Shown: positions 25,984 through 34,504, counted from the stretch's first letter. The stretch: 42,359 nucleotides of DNA from Maritimibacter sp. REDSEA-S28_B5 (GCA_001626765.1 LUOO01000015.1:1-42359); one strand, 5' to 3'. The notes: generated from the sequence alone by a model not told the origin. Numbers and translations: made by a program.

Positions 25984-27111
25984 ATGCGGGCAGAGGCTCA
26001 GAACAACGTAGATGCGATCGAGAAATCGCTGAAGCTCCTTCGGCAGCGGATCGGCTGGGAGACCGCCGAGCACCGGCTCGAAGAGCTGAATGCGATGACC
26101 GAGAACCCGGAGCTTTGGAACGACCCCGATCGCGCGCAGAAACTGATGCGCGAACGCCAGGCGCTGGTCGGGGCCATGGACGGTTACAAGGACATGGCGC
26201 AGGAACTCTCGGATTCGATCGAACTCATTGAGATGGGCGAGATGGAAGACGACGCCGAGGTCGTGAAGGACGCCGAAAATGCGCTCAAGAAGCTGCGCGA
26301 AAAGGCGGCGCAGGCCGAGCTCGAGGCGCTGCTGAATGGCGAGGCCGACCCCAACGACAGCTTTATCGAGGTGCACTCGGGCGCGGGCGGGACGGAATCC
26401 TGCGACTGGGCGTCGATGCTCGCGCGGATGTATGTCCGGTGGGCTGAACAGCACGGCTACACGGTCGAACTGCAATCCACGACACCGGGCGAAGAGGCGG
26501 GGATCAAATCCGCGACCTACAAGATCTCGGGCCATAACGCCTATGGATGGCTGAAATCGGAGTCGGGCGTTCACCGGCTCGTGCGGATTTCACCCTACGA
26601 CTCTGCCGCCCGTCGCCACACCTCGTTCTCGTCGGTCTGGGTCTACCCCGTGGTGGACGACAACATCGAGATTGACGTGCAACCCAACGATATTCGGATC
26701 GACACCTATCGCTCGTCCGGTGCCGGTGGCCAGCACGTGAACACCACCGACTCCGCCGTGCGGATCACGCACCTGCCCACGGGGATTGTCGTGACCTCGT
26801 CGGAAAAGTCGCAGCACCAGAACCGCGACATCGCTATGAAGGCGCTGAAATCGCGGCTCTATCAACTTGAACTCGACCGCCGCAACGCCGCCATCAACGA
26901 GGCGCACGCGGCCAAGGGCGAGGCGGGCTGGGGCAACCAGATCCGGTCCTACGTGCTGCAGCCCTACCAGATGGTCAAGGACCTGCGCACGGGATACGAG
27001 ACCTCGGACACTCAAGGGGTGCTCGATGGTGACATTGACGGGCTGATGGCGGCAACGCTGGCCATGGACGTGTCGGGCAAGAGCCGGGCCGAGGCGAACG
27101 CGGACGATTGA
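25984..27111 (+). CDS. prfB: peptide chain release factor 2
   Basis: A 375-residue RF2. N-terminal helices come first, then the stop-codon reading domain with the tripeptide SPY in LVRISPYDSAARRHTSF (SPF in E. coli; I believe SPY is usual in alphaproteobacteria), and the universal GGQ in RSSGAGGQHVNTTDSAVR, which triggers peptide release. It recognises UGA and UAA. The gene is read in one frame from ATG 25984 with no internal in-frame UGA, so the programmed +1 frameshift seen in many bacteria is absent. A strong terminator follows. Confidence 0.97.
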   Translation: MRAEAQNNVDAIEKSLKLLRQRIGWETAEHRLEELNAMTENPELWNDPDRAQKLMRERQALVGAMDGYKDMAQELSDSIELIEMGEMEDDAEVVKDAENALKKLREKAAQAELEALLNGEADPNDSFIEVHSGAGGTESCDWASMLARMYVRWAEQHGYTVELQSTTPGEEAGIKSATYKISGHNAYGWLKSESGVHRLVRISPYDSAARRHTSFSSVWVYPVVDDNIEIDVQPNDIRIDTYRSSGAGGQHVNTTDSAVRITHLPTGIVVTSSEKSQHQNRDIAMKALKSRLYQLELDRRNAAINEAHAAKGEAGWGNQIRSYVLQPYQMVKDLRTGYETSDTQGVLDGDIDGLMAATLAMDVSGKSRAEANADD

Positions 27112-27137
27112 TTTATCAACCAGGTCCAAAGGCTTGA

Positions 27138-27166
27138 GGGGCGCGGTTCATGCCGCGCCCCAACTT
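27138..27166 (+). terminator. intrinsic terminator of prfB
   Basis: Nine-base stem GGGGCGCGG / CCGCGCCCC with a six-base loop (27138-27161), then AACTTTTTA. It lies 26 bases after the prfB stop and separates it from the convergent cytochrome gene. Confidence 0.88.
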
Positions 27167-27167
27167 T

Positions 27168-28049
27168 TTACTGGATCGGCAGCGCCTTGATATAGGCGGC
27201 GACCGCGGCGCGATCCTCGGGCGCGAGCGCCGCGAAGTTCTCGACCACCAGCGCCATGTGACCGCCCGCGCTGTCGAACTCCGGCGTGAAGCCCGACGAC
27301 AGGTATTCCGCGATCTCGTCCGCGCTCCAGTCGAGCGTCACGAGGTCAGGGAAACTGCCGCGACCCGCCGGATTGGGCGCGCCAGACAGCCAGTCGGCGC
27401 CCGTCTTGAGCCCCCCGAGCGCATTCCTCGGCGTGTGACATTCCGCACAGTGCCCCATCGCCTCGACCAACTCACGCCCGCGTTCAAGTTCTGAGGTAAG
27501 GTCACCTTGCATCACCCAGTCATCGTTGAGGAAAAGCATCTTCCAGCCGCCGAGAGAGGCGCGGATCGAGAAGGGAAAGCCCACGTCATGGGGCAGCGAC
27601 GGTGTCTCGTCGGCGGGGAGCGTTACCATGTAGGCGTGCAGGTCCACCACGTCCTGCGGGGTCATGTGGATATAGGCGCCATAGGGAAGCACGGGGTAGT
27701 AATGCTCGCCTTCGGGCGAGGTGCCGTGATGCAGTGCGTTCCAGAGGTCGAGGTCCGTCCAGCCGCCGATACCGGCGCTCTCGCTTTGCGAGATGTTGGG
27801 GGCGTGGAAGGTGCCGAAGTCCGAGGGGAAGGCTTGCCCGCCGGACAGCACGAGCTTGGCCTCGCCCGTCGCGCCCTCTGCCATGTGACAGGACGCGCAG
27901 CCGGAAGCGGTGAACACTATTTCGCCATGCGCGGGATCGGGCGTCAGCCCCGCCAGCACATCGGCGCCGTCCGCCTTGGGCCGGGTGATGAAGAGGCCCG
28001 CACCAATCGCGAGGGCGGCCACGATCACGAGGGTGAGAAGGACGCGCAT
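27168..28049 (-). CDS. diheme c-type cytochrome
   Basis: A 293-residue protein with an N-terminal membrane or signal helix (LLTLVIVAALAIGAGLFI) and two haem-binding CxxCH motifs: CASCH at 51-55 and CAECH at 201-205. Between them, HAPNISQSESAGIGGWTDLDL and MTPQDVVDLHAYMVTLP resemble the cytochrome subunits of membrane dehydrogenases (alcohol/gluconate dehydrogenase type). It probably carries electrons on the periplasmic side of the membrane; its donor is unknown. ATG 28049 has AAGGAAA about six bases upstream. It lies downstream of the cytochrome c' gene with a terminator in between. Confidence 0.9.
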   Translation of the reverse strand: MRVLLTLVIVAALAIGAGLFITRPKADGADVLAGLTPDPAHGEIVFTASGCASCHMAEGATGEAKLVLSGGQAFPSDFGTFHAPNISQSESAGIGGWTDLDLWNALHHGTSPEGEHYYPVLPYGAYIHMTPQDVVDLHAYMVTLPADETPSLPHDVGFPFSIRASLGGWKMLFLNDDWVMQGDLTSELERGRELVEAMGHCAECHTPRNALGGLKTGADWLSGAPNPAGRGSFPDLVTLDWSADEIAEYLSSGFTPEFDSAGGHMALVVENFAALAPEDRAAVAAYIKALPIQ

Positions 28050-28075
28050 GGAGTTTCCTTTCGTAAAAAACAAAA

Positions 28076-28097
28076 GGCCGGGACGATGGCCCCGGCC
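28076..28097 (-). terminator. intrinsic terminator of the cytochrome c' gene
   Basis: On the minus strand, GGCCGGG / CCCGGCC stem (28076-28097) is followed by TTTTGTTTTTT. It ends the cytochrome c' transcript or limits read-through into the diheme cytochrome gene. Confidence 0.85.
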
Positions 28098-28117
28098 TTG
28101 TCCAAAGCTAGCAAACC

Positions 28118-28582
28118 CTATTCGGGTTCACGATAACTTTTGTGACAGTCGCCGCAGGCCCCGCCGAGCGGGCCGAAAGCGGCCTTGAGACTGTCGAGGC
28201 CTTCGCCCGCGGCGGCCTCCATTGCGACGGCGGCTTCGTTCAGCGCCACCGTCTTGGCGATCACGTCATCGGAGTTTTCCCAGATCGCGGGCAGGGCGCG
28301 CGACCCTTCGGCTTCGCCCGCCGCGGTGCCCGGCGCCCACATCGCCATGGCGTTGAGCGAGGACAGCTTGACGATGTTGCCCGCGGCTGCCGTTGCGGCC
28401 TCGGCGTCATAGTCCATCTTGTCCTGTGCCATGGCGCCAAGCGTGCCCAGGTTGAAGGCGTAAAGGTTCATCTGGGCATGGCGCGCCTTGACGGCAGGCG
28501 CGAGGTTTTCCTGCGCCACGAGCGGTGCTGAGGCGAGGCTGGCGGCGGCGAGGCCGATGAAAACGGTGTGGCGAAGGCGCAT
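28118..28582 (-). CDS. cytochrome c' / c556 family protein
   Basis: A 154-residue protein with a signal peptide (cleavage near residue 23, ...APLVAQ) and a C-terminal haem motif CGDCH (143-147) followed by KSYR, the placement typical of cytochrome c' four-helix bundles. The family binds NO or CO or transfers electrons in the periplasm. ATG 28582 has GGGAGAT upstream. It is divergent from the LysR regulator gene across about 90 bases, and a diheme cytochrome gene follows it. Confidence 0.92.
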   Translation of the reverse strand: MRLRHTVFIGLAAASLASAPLVAQENLAPAVKARHAQMNLYAFNLGTLGAMAQDKMDYDAEAATAAAGNIVKLSSLNAMAMWAPGTAAGEAEGSRALPAIWENSDDVIAKTVALNEAAVAMEAAAGEGLDSLKAAFGPLGGACGDCHKSYREPE

Positions 28583-28674
28583 GGTTGATCTCCCGTTGGC
28601 TATTTGGCTGGACAAAAGCCTATCTGTTCAGGAATACGGGTGAAGTCGAAAAACACGCATTGGGTCTGTGCGAA

Positions 28675-29553
28675 ATGAAACAGATGGATTGGGACGACCT
28701 GCGCTTCGTCCTCGCCGTGGCCGACGAGGGATCGCTTTCAGGGGCCGCGCGGGTGCTGGGGGTTAATCACGCGACTGTGCTTCGCCGGATCAACGGGTTC
28801 GAAGAGACGGTCGGCATGACGATCTTCGACCGGACCGCGCGGGGCTACCGGATCGCGCCCCGTCGCCAGCGCATTCTAGATGCCATGCGCGCGGTCGAGG
28901 ACAGCGTCTTCGGGGTCGAGCGGGCGATGACGGCGGCGCGATCACCGCTTGCGGGCGTGGTGCGCGTGACCTCGACCGATTCCCTCTGCGTCTCGGTTCT
29001 CCCCCCGATCATCGCACAGATCGAAGCACAGGCGGAGGGGCTGCATGTGGAACTGTCCTCGCAAAACCTGCGATCAGACCTCGCCCGGCTCGATGCCGAT
29101 ATCGCGGTGCGCCCCGCCGCGTCGCTGCCGCCGGAGCTGTCAGGCACCGTGGCCGGGCAGCTTGGTCTTGCGGTCTATGCCGCACCCGGCGGCGGCACCC
29201 ATTGGCTCGGGTTCTCAGGCACGCTGGCCGAAGCCTTCAGCGCCGAGCGCTTCGCGGACCTTGTCGGGGACGTGAAGGTCGGCGCGACTTCGGACAGTTT
29301 CGTGGTGCTTCGGGAAATGGCTGCGGCCGGGCAGGGGCGCGCGATCTTGCCCTGCGTGCTGGGCGACGGCGACCCGCGTCTCGTGCGTCTGGACGGCATG
29401 ATGGCGCCCCTCGCTGTGGATATCTGGGTGGCGAGCCACGTGGACCTGGCCGAAGTGCCGCGCATTCGCGCCGTGCGCAACCTGATCGTGCGGGCGCTCG
29501 ACCTCGACCGCGCGCGGCTTCTGGGGCCGTCCAATGCGGTGACGAACGGCTGA
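28675..29553 (+). CDS. LysR-family transcriptional regulator
   Basis: A 292-residue LysR-type regulator. The N-terminal winged HTH reads WDDLRFVLAVADEGSLSGAARVLGVNHATVLRRI, and the effector domain follows from about residue 90. ATG 28675 or ATG 28684 can start it; neither has a clear ribosome site. It is divergent from the cytochrome c' gene, the usual LysR arrangement, so it may control that gene. The effector is unknown. Confidence 0.9.
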   Translation: MKQMDWDDLRFVLAVADEGSLSGAARVLGVNHATVLRRINGFEETVGMTIFDRTARGYRIAPRRQRILDAMRAVEDSVFGVERAMTAARSPLAGVVRVTSTDSLCVSVLPPIIAQIEAQAEGLHVELSSQNLRSDLARLDADIAVRPAASLPPELSGTVAGQLGLAVYAAPGGGTHWLGFSGTLAEAFSAERFADLVGDVKVGATSDSFVVLREMAAAGQGRAILPCVLGDGDPRLVRLDGMMAPLAVDIWVASHVDLAEVPRIRAVRNLIVRALDLDRARLLGPSNAVTNG

Positions 29554-29570
29554 TCCTGCTCGCCCAGCGG

Positions 29571-29759
29571 CTAGCGCGTGATCTTGCCTGACGGCGTGCC
29601 GTCCACGGTCAGCCACTCGGGCCAGCCGAAGATCCTGTCGATCCCGAACAGGACGAGGCAGATGGCCACGACGAGGAAGAACAGCCGCACCTGTTTCTCG
29701 CCGGGCGGATTGCGCGCCCATTTGGTCATGCGGATCATCTGGCGCGGGTTGAAGTTCAT
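29571..29759 (-). CDS. small membrane protein, conserved hypothetical
   Basis: A 62-residue protein: basic N-terminus MNFNPRQMIRMTKWARNPP, one membrane helix (LFFLVVAICLVLFGIDRIF) and a short tail. I recall similar small proteins in Rhodobacteraceae but know no function. It begins three bases after the hpt stop, so it is probably cotranscribed with hpt. Confidence 0.75.
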   Translation of the reverse strand: MNFNPRQMIRMTKWARNPPGEKQVRLFFLVVAICLVLFGIDRIFGWPEWLTVDGTPSGKITR

Positions 29760-29762
29760 GGC

Positions 29763-30311
29763 CTAAGTCCCGCTCTCGCCGGTGAACCGGACCTTGCCGA
29801 TATAGGGCAGGTTGCGGTTTCTTTGTGCATAGTCGATGCCGTAGCCCACCACGAATTCGTCGGGGATTTCAAAGCCGGTCCAGTCCGCCTTCACGTCCAC
29901 CTCGCGCCGCGACGGTTTGTCGAGGAGCGCAATGGTGGACAGCTTTTTCGGGCTCCGGGTCTGCATGAGCGCGATCACATGCTTGAGCGTGAAGCCGGTG
30001 TCGACGATGTCCTCGACGAGCAGCACGTCGCGCCCCGCGATCTCGCCCCGCAGGTCCTTGAGGATACGCACCTCGCGCGAGCTTTCCATCCCGTCGCCAT
30101 AGGACGAGGCCTCGAGGAAATCGACCTCGACCGGCAGGTCCAATTCGCGCACCAGATCGGCGATAAAAACGAAGGAGCCGCGCAGGAGCCCCACCACGAC
30201 GAGCTTGTCGGTGTCGTGGTAGGCGGCCCGGATGTCGCGCGCGAGCGCCTCGATCCGCGCTGCGATCGCCTTGGCGCTGATCAACTCGTCGATCACGTAG
30301 GACTGCGGCAT
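29763..30311 (-). CDS. hpt: hypoxanthine phosphoribosyltransferase
   Basis: A 182-residue type I PRTase. The PRPP-binding motif is [33 protein letters not shown] is the early loop, and the C-terminal base-recognition part is [23 protein letters not shown]. It salvages hypoxanthine (and often guanine) to nucleotides. ATG 30311 fits the family start. It is divergent from the Coq10-like gene and followed by a small membrane protein gene. Confidence 0.95.
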   Translation of the reverse strand: MPQSYVIDELISAKAIAARIEALARDIRAAYHDTDKLVVVGLLRGSFVFIADLVRELDLPVEVDFLEASSYGDGMESSREVRILKDLRGEIAGRDVLLVEDIVDTGFTLKHVIALMQTRSPKKLSTIALLDKPSRREVDVKADWTGFEIPDEFVVGYGIDYAQRNRNLPYIGKVRFTGESGT

Positions 30312-30415
30312 TTCGTTTTCCCGTGCGGACGGGCCCCCTTGCAATTCGGGGCCATCCTATGGAATTTGCGACCCGAGTCACGGGGTCAAAGAGACGCGCG
30401 GGGAAAAGAGCGGTT

Positions 30416-30862
30416 ATGCCGACACATACGGAAAAGCGGGTGCTGCCCTATACGGCCGATCAGATGTATGCGCTGGTGGCCGATGTGGCGAAATACCCCG
30501 AGTTTCTGCCGTGGAATTCCGCCGCCCGCATCCGGTCGGTCACGCCCCAGCCTGACGGGACGGACGTGATGGAGGCCGATCTGGTGATCAGCTTCAAGGT
30601 CTTTCGCGAACGCTTCACGAGCCGCGTGGTGCTCGACGAGGCGGCGAAACGGATCGACACTGAATACCTCGACGGGCCGTTCAAATACATGAAGAGCTAC
30701 TGGCAGTTCCGCGACACCGAGGGCGGCGTCGAGGTCGAGTTCTTTACGGATTTCGAGTTCAAGAACATTGTGCTCCAGAACCTGATCGGCGTGGTTTTCA
30801 ATCAGGCCATGCAGCGCATCGTCGGCGCTTTCGAGGCACGGGCAAAAACGCTCTACGGATAA
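30416..30862 (+). CDS. Coq10/RatA-like START-domain (SRPBCC) protein
   Basis: A 148-residue protein with the family's usual start, THTEKRVLPYTADQMYALVADVAKYPEFLPW, and end, FFTDFEFKNIVLQNLIGVVFNQAMQRIVGAFEARA. This is the ubiquinone-binding Coq10/RatA fold. Coq10 aids coenzyme Q delivery in respiration; RatA in E. coli was described as a ribosome-associated toxin. The sequence alone cannot separate these; Coq10-like is more likely in an alphaproteobacterium. Confidence 0.9.
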   Translation: MPTHTEKRVLPYTADQMYALVADVAKYPEFLPWNSAARIRSVTPQPDGTDVMEADLVISFKVFRERFTSRVVLDEAAKRIDTEYLDGPFKYMKSYWQFRDTEGGVEVEFFTDFEFKNIVLQNLIGVVFNQAMQRIVGAFEARAKTLYG

Positions 30863-30867
30863 GAAAA

Positions 30868-30892
30868 GGCCCGGTCGAAACCGGGCCCTTCC
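30868..30892. terminator. bidirectional terminator
   Basis: Eight-base stem GGCCCGGT / ACCGGGCC with loop CGAA (30868-30887). CTTCCTG follows on the plus strand and TTTTCTT on the minus strand. It lies between two convergent genes and can serve both, better for the leftward one. Confidence 0.8.
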
Positions 30893-30895
30893 TGT

Positions 30896-32728
30896 CTATT
30901 CGGCGTCCGCCGACCACCAGACTTCGGGCAGGAAGCCCTGCCAGTCGCCATACATCTGGACATGCTCGGGGAATTTCAGGTTCGCCCTGTGCGCGATGCG
31001 CGACACGTCGGCATACCAGATCGGGATCACGTAGCGGCCCGCGGTCAGCACCCGGTCGAGCGCCTTGGTCGCGGCCTGGCTGTCCTCACGGGTCTCGGAT
31101 TCGAGCATCGCGGTGATCATCGCGTCGACGGCGGGGGATTTGATTCCCATCCAGTTTCCCGAGCCGTTGATGTCGGCGGCCTGCGATCCCCAGTAAAGCC
31201 ATTGCTCGTTCCCCGGCGACAGCGAGACGGACCGCCAGTAGGTCGTCATGTCGAAATCAAAGTTGTCCGTGCGTTCCTTGTATTGGGCGGTGTCGACCGA
31301 AGTGATGGTCGGCGTGATGCCCACGCGCGCGAGCGCGCCGCGATACATCTCGACGATCTGGCGGTCACGGGTCGGATCGCGCGTCGCATTGGGGCTGATC
31401 AGGATTTCGAGCGGAAAGGCCTGACCCTCGGCATTGCGCAGGATGCCGTCCTGCGGCGTCCATCCGGCCTCGGAAAAGAGGTCGAGCGCGCGGGCCACCG
31501 AGGCGCGGTTGCGCTCGCTCGTGTCGCCCACGGGCAGGGCGTAGCCCTCGATCGTGCCGGGGGGCAGGTCGGCGGCGAAGGGGGCGAGAAGCTCGGCCAC
31601 CTTACCCTGCGCCGGTTCGCCCACCGCCATGCCAAGGACGGAGTTCGAGAAATAGGACTGGATGCGTGGCTCGCGCCCGCCATTGAGGGTCTGATTGATG
31701 AACTCGAAGTTGAAGACCTCGATCAGCGCCTGCCGCACCCGCCAGTCGGCCAGATGCGGGCGGCGCGTGTTCATCGCCAGCCCCTCGATCCCCGTGGGAC
31801 GCTGGTGCGGGATTTCCGACAGGACCACCTCGCCCGACTGCACTGCGGGAAAGTCATACTGCGTCGCCCAGCGTTCGGGGTTGGACTCGCGGTAGAAATC
31901 CGCCGCGCCCGCCTTGAACACCTCGAAGATCACGTCGCCGTCCACGTAGAAGTCGTAGCGGATCGTGTCGAAATTCGCCTGACCTTTCATGAAGGGCAGA
32001 TCGGCCCCCCAGTAGTCGGGGTTGCGGGTCAGTTCGAGGTAGCGGCCCGGTTCGTAATCCCCGATGACATAGGGCGAGGACCCGATGGGGGCCTCGTCCA
32101 GCGAGGAATCGGCGAAATCCTTGCCCTCCCACTGGGCCTTTTTCAGGATCGGGCGCAGGCCCATGATGAGCGGTAGTTCGTAGTCCACCTTGTTGAACGT
32201 GAGCCGCACCGAGCGCTCCCCGGTCTGCTCCATGCTCTCGACCGCGTCCCATGCGCCCAGATAGCGAGGGTGCCCGACCGTCCCCAGCGTTTCGTAGGAC
32301 CACATGACGTCCTCGATGGTCACCGGCGAGCCGTCCGAGAACCTGGCCTCTTCACGTAGGGTAAACTCGACCCATTCCCGGTTCGGCCCGGTCTCTACCG
32401 TTTCGGCAAGGAGACCGTAGAGCGTGAAGGGTTCGTCGTAGGACCGTCCCAGAAGCGATTCAAACAGCAGGTGCCGGAGTTGCCAGGGCGGGGTCCCCTT
32501 GGTGATCAAGGGATTGATCGAATCGAAGGTCCCCGATTCGGCGGAAACCAGCCTGCCGCCCTTCGGCGCGTCCGGATTGGCCTGCGGCAGGTGGTCGAAA
32601 TCCGCGGGCAGGGCGGGTTCGCCATACATCGCGATGCCGTGCATGGGTTCAGCCTGCGCGAATGTGGCAAGGGCCGCCATAGTGGTGCCGAGCCCGAAAG
32701 CCCGCATATGTTGAACGATTTTATGCAT
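30896..32728 (-). CDS. ABC transporter peptide-binding protein (YejA-like, SBP family 5)
   Basis: A 610-residue periplasmic binding protein. The signal peptide has the hydrophobic core LGTTMAALATFAQA. The mature part begins HGIAMYGEPALPADFDHLPQANPDAPKGG, typical of YejA proteins, and contains the family 5 lobes with TLREEARFSDGSPVTIEDV and NPDYWGADLPF. It should bind oligopeptides. No yejB, yejE or yejF permease or ATPase gene is adjacent, so it is an orphan in this window. The start at ATG 32728 gives a proper signal peptide; ATG 32707 is an alternative. A candidate sRNA lies divergently upstream. Confidence 0.92.
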   Translation of the reverse strand: MHKIVQHMRAFGLGTTMAALATFAQAEPMHGIAMYGEPALPADFDHLPQANPDAPKGGRLVSAESGTFDSINPLITKGTPPWQLRHLLFESLLGRSYDEPFTLYGLLAETVETGPNREWVEFTLREEARFSDGSPVTIEDVMWSYETLGTVGHPRYLGAWDAVESMEQTGERSVRLTFNKVDYELPLIMGLRPILKKAQWEGKDFADSSLDEAPIGSSPYVIGDYEPGRYLELTRNPDYWGADLPFMKGQANFDTIRYDFYVDGDVIFEVFKAGAADFYRESNPERWATQYDFPAVQSGEVVLSEIPHQRPTGIEGLAMNTRRPHLADWRVRQALIEVFNFEFINQTLNGGREPRIQSYFSNSVLGMAVGEPAQGKVAELLAPFAADLPPGTIEGYALPVGDTSERNRASVARALDLFSEAGWTPQDGILRNAEGQAFPLEILISPNATRDPTRDRQIVEMYRGALARVGITPTITSVDTAQYKERTDNFDFDMTTYWRSVSLSPGNEQWLYWGSQAADINGSGNWMGIKSPAVDAMITAMLESETREDSQAATKALDRVLTAGRYVIPIWYADVSRIAHRANLKFPEHVQMYGDWQGFLPEVWWSADAE

Positions 32729-32815
32729 CACGACCTGTTTCACCTGGGTCTGCCCCCTTTTTACCGGATTTTCGCCCAGCCTATGGGGCGAACCTTGCCT
32801 TTTCAAACTTTTAGC

Positions 32816-32844
32816 TTGGACTCTTTGCGCGCTCGCCCTATATT
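32816..32844 (+). promoter_or_regulatory. promoter of candidate sRNA
   Basis: TTGGAC (32816-32821) and TATATT (32839-32844) with exactly 17 bases between them, a very good sigma-70-type match. It points away from both neighbouring protein genes, which are on the minus strand, and toward the short hairpin/terminator unit at 32851-32926. Confidence 0.72.
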
Positions 32845-32850
32845 GAGGGC

Positions 32851-32926
32851 ACTGCTCGATAGGTTTCTTGCCTGTATGAAACCTGCCTCAATGACTGAAC
32901 GCCGGCCTTGTGCCGGCGTTTTTTTT
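32851..32926 (+). ncRNA. candidate small RNA, about 76 nt
   Basis: Seven bases after the promoter the expected transcript starts near A32851. It forms a 7-base hairpin (AGGTTTC 32861-32867, loop TTGCCTGTAT, GAAACCT 32878-32884), then a single-stranded link with CTGCCTCAATGACTG, then a strong terminator hairpin. No open frame fits. The unit sits between two minus-strand genes and cannot be a leader for either. I do not recognise it as a named Rhodobacter sRNA. The loop segment GCCTGT is complementary, with one G-U pair, to ACAGGT at the ribosome-site region of the divergent binding-protein gene (32733-32738), though a six-base match is weak evidence. Confidence 0.6.
32898..32926 (+). terminator. 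intrinsic terminator of the candidate sRNA
   Basis: Nine-base stem AACGCCGGC / GCCGGCGTT with loop CTTGT (32898-32920) and a run of eight T overlapping its end (32919-32926). The T-tract exists only on the plus strand, so it is not the terminator of the leftward exporter gene. Confidence 0.9.
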
Positions 32927-32947
32927 GGTCCGGACTTGGTTCCCATC

Positions 32948-33577
32948 TCACAAGATCCCGTGGATGAGCTTGGCCGCGATGGCGAGCATCGTGACCCCGA
33001 TGATCGTGTCGAGCACCCGCCACGCGCCGGGCCGAACCATGACGGGCGCGAGCAGCCGCGCGCCATATCCTAGCGAAAAGAAGAACACGAAGGACGCAAT
33101 CACCGCGCCCGCGCCAAAGACCACGCGCTGGCTCCAGTCGTCGTATTGGGTCGAGACTGCGCCGATCAGTCCGAGCGTGTCGAGATAGACATGCGGGTTG
33201 GCCCAAGTGAAGGCGGCTGCGATGGCGATGGTGCGGCCAAGACTCTGCGCCTGTCCGGCGATCTTCATCGCTTCACCCCCGCGCCAGGCCGCGCCCAGAC
33301 GGGTCAGCCCGTAGACGACCAGAAACGCGGCACCGGCCAGCGACATGACGAGGGGCAGCCAGGGCAGCGCCTCGGTCAAGGCGCCGAAGCCCGCGACCCC
33401 GGCGGTGATGAGCAGGGCATCCGACGCCGCGCAGAAGAGGCAGAGCCAGAACACATGTGAGCGCAGCAACCCCTGCCGCAGGACAAAAGCGTTCTGTGCC
33501 CCGATGGCGAGGATCAGGGAGAACCCGGTGGCAAAGCCCGTGAACGCAGGCGACAGATAAGGCGCTAAACTGGTCAT
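32948..33577 (-). CDS. LysE/ArgO-family amino acid exporter
   Basis: A 209-residue membrane protein with about six hydrophobic helices. The family start FATGFSLILAIGAQNAFVLRQGL and the motif FTWANPHVYLDTLGLIGAVS are both typical of LysE/ArgO exporters of basic amino acids. ATG 33577 is 18 bases after the DUF502 gene stop, suggesting cotranscription. The exact substrate is not readable. Confidence 0.92.
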   Translation of the reverse strand: MTSLAPYLSPAFTGFATGFSLILAIGAQNAFVLRQGLLRSHVFWLCLFCAASDALLITAGVAGFGALTEALPWLPLVMSLAGAAFLVVYGLTRLGAAWRGGEAMKIAGQAQSLGRTIAIAAAFTWANPHVYLDTLGLIGAVSTQYDDWSQRVVFGAGAVIASFVFFFSLGYGARLLAPVMVRPGAWRVLDTIIGVTMLAIAAKLIHGIL

Positions 33578-33595
33578 CCGCGCCTTATGCCCGCG

Positions 33596-34369
33596 TCAGG
33601 GCTTCTGCACCATATCGACTTCGAGACTCTCGCCCACGGTCACCGTGCCCTTTTCCCGGTTGGGATAGACGAGACCCGCCGAAATGATGAGCTTGGCCGC
33701 ATCTTCGACCGTCATGTCGAGGATGATGCACTCTTTGCGCTTGACGAAGAGAAGGAAGCCCGAGGTCGGGTTCGGTGTCGTGGGCAGGAACACCGACAGG
33801 ATATCGTCCTCCTGCGGAAACTTCTCCTGTATCTCGCCCTTGGCCTTGGTCGAGACAAAGGCGATGGCATAGGTCCCGTCGCGTGGGTACTGGACGAGAC
33901 AGGCCTGATCGAACTTGCTGTCTGTCTGGGCAAAGATCGTCTCTGCGATCTGCTTCACGCCGCCATAGACGGACGACAGGATCGGGATACGATTGAGCAG
34001 GCTTTCGGCCCAGGCGATGAAACGGCGCCCGAAGAAACCCTTGGCAATCGACCCGACGATCGTTGTGAAGATCAGAAAGACGATGACCCCGGCGCCGCGC
34101 ACGTTGAAGGTGGCGTTCTCGCCAAAGACCATGACGAACCACGACCGTTCGCCTAGGTAGCGCTGGATGAGCATGTCGGGGTGGTAGCTTTTCGGGATGA
34201 AGGGCAGCACCCAGCCATCGATCCAGCCGATGATCGTCCAGATCAACCAGATGGTGATCGCCACGGGGGCGACGACGATGAGACCGGTTAGGAAATTGCG
34301 GCGCAGTGCCCCGAACCGACCACGCTTTTTCTTGGCAGAGGGGTCGAGGTTGTTGATCTTGGCGTTCAT
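33596..34369 (-). CDS. DUF502 family membrane protein
   Basis: A 257-residue protein. It has a basic N-terminus (KKKRGRFGALRRNF) and two membrane helices (LTGLIVVAPVAITIWLIWTIIGW and VRGAGVIVFLIFTTIVGSIAKGFF). The conserved soluble part includes IPILSSVYGGVKQIAETIF and VFLPTTPNPTSGFLLFV, the DUF502 hallmark. Function unknown. The start is ATG 34369, giving the basic N-terminus; an upstream in-frame ATG at 34396 is less likely. Confidence 0.9.
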   Translation of the reverse strand: MNAKINNLDPSAKKKRGRFGALRRNFLTGLIVVAPVAITIWLIWTIIGWIDGWVLPFIPKSYHPDMLIQRYLGERSWFVMVFGENATFNVRGAGVIVFLIFTTIVGSIAKGFFGRRFIAWAESLLNRIPILSSVYGGVKQIAETIFAQTDSKFDQACLVQYPRDGTYAIAFVSTKAKGEIQEKFPQEDDILSVFLPTTPNPTSGFLLFVKRKECIILDMTVEDAAKLIISAGLVYPNREKGTVTVGESLEVDMVQKP

Positions 34370-34504
34370 CTGGGGTCCCGGTCCGGCGTTGTCCACGATA
34401 TCTATGTATGGCCCAACGTGGGAACAATGATCGGGTTCAACCTACCCGCGAGGTTTCTTCTTTTTCCGGCGCGGAGGGGCGATTGTCGCCCGGCTCCCGA
34501 ACGA

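Noticed and set aside
25984..26100. Programmed +1 frameshift site in prfB
   Set aside because: The gene is open in one frame from its ATG, with no in-frame UGA near codon 25.
26590..26620. SPY instead of SPF in release factor 2 as a sign of altered stop-codon reading
   Set aside because: As far as I recall, SPY is common in alphaproteobacterial RF2, so it is probably ordinary variation.
34477..34491. Hairpin after psuG as an intrinsic terminator
   Set aside because: Six-base stem with a three-base loop and no T-tract in the direction of psuG transcription; too weak to call.
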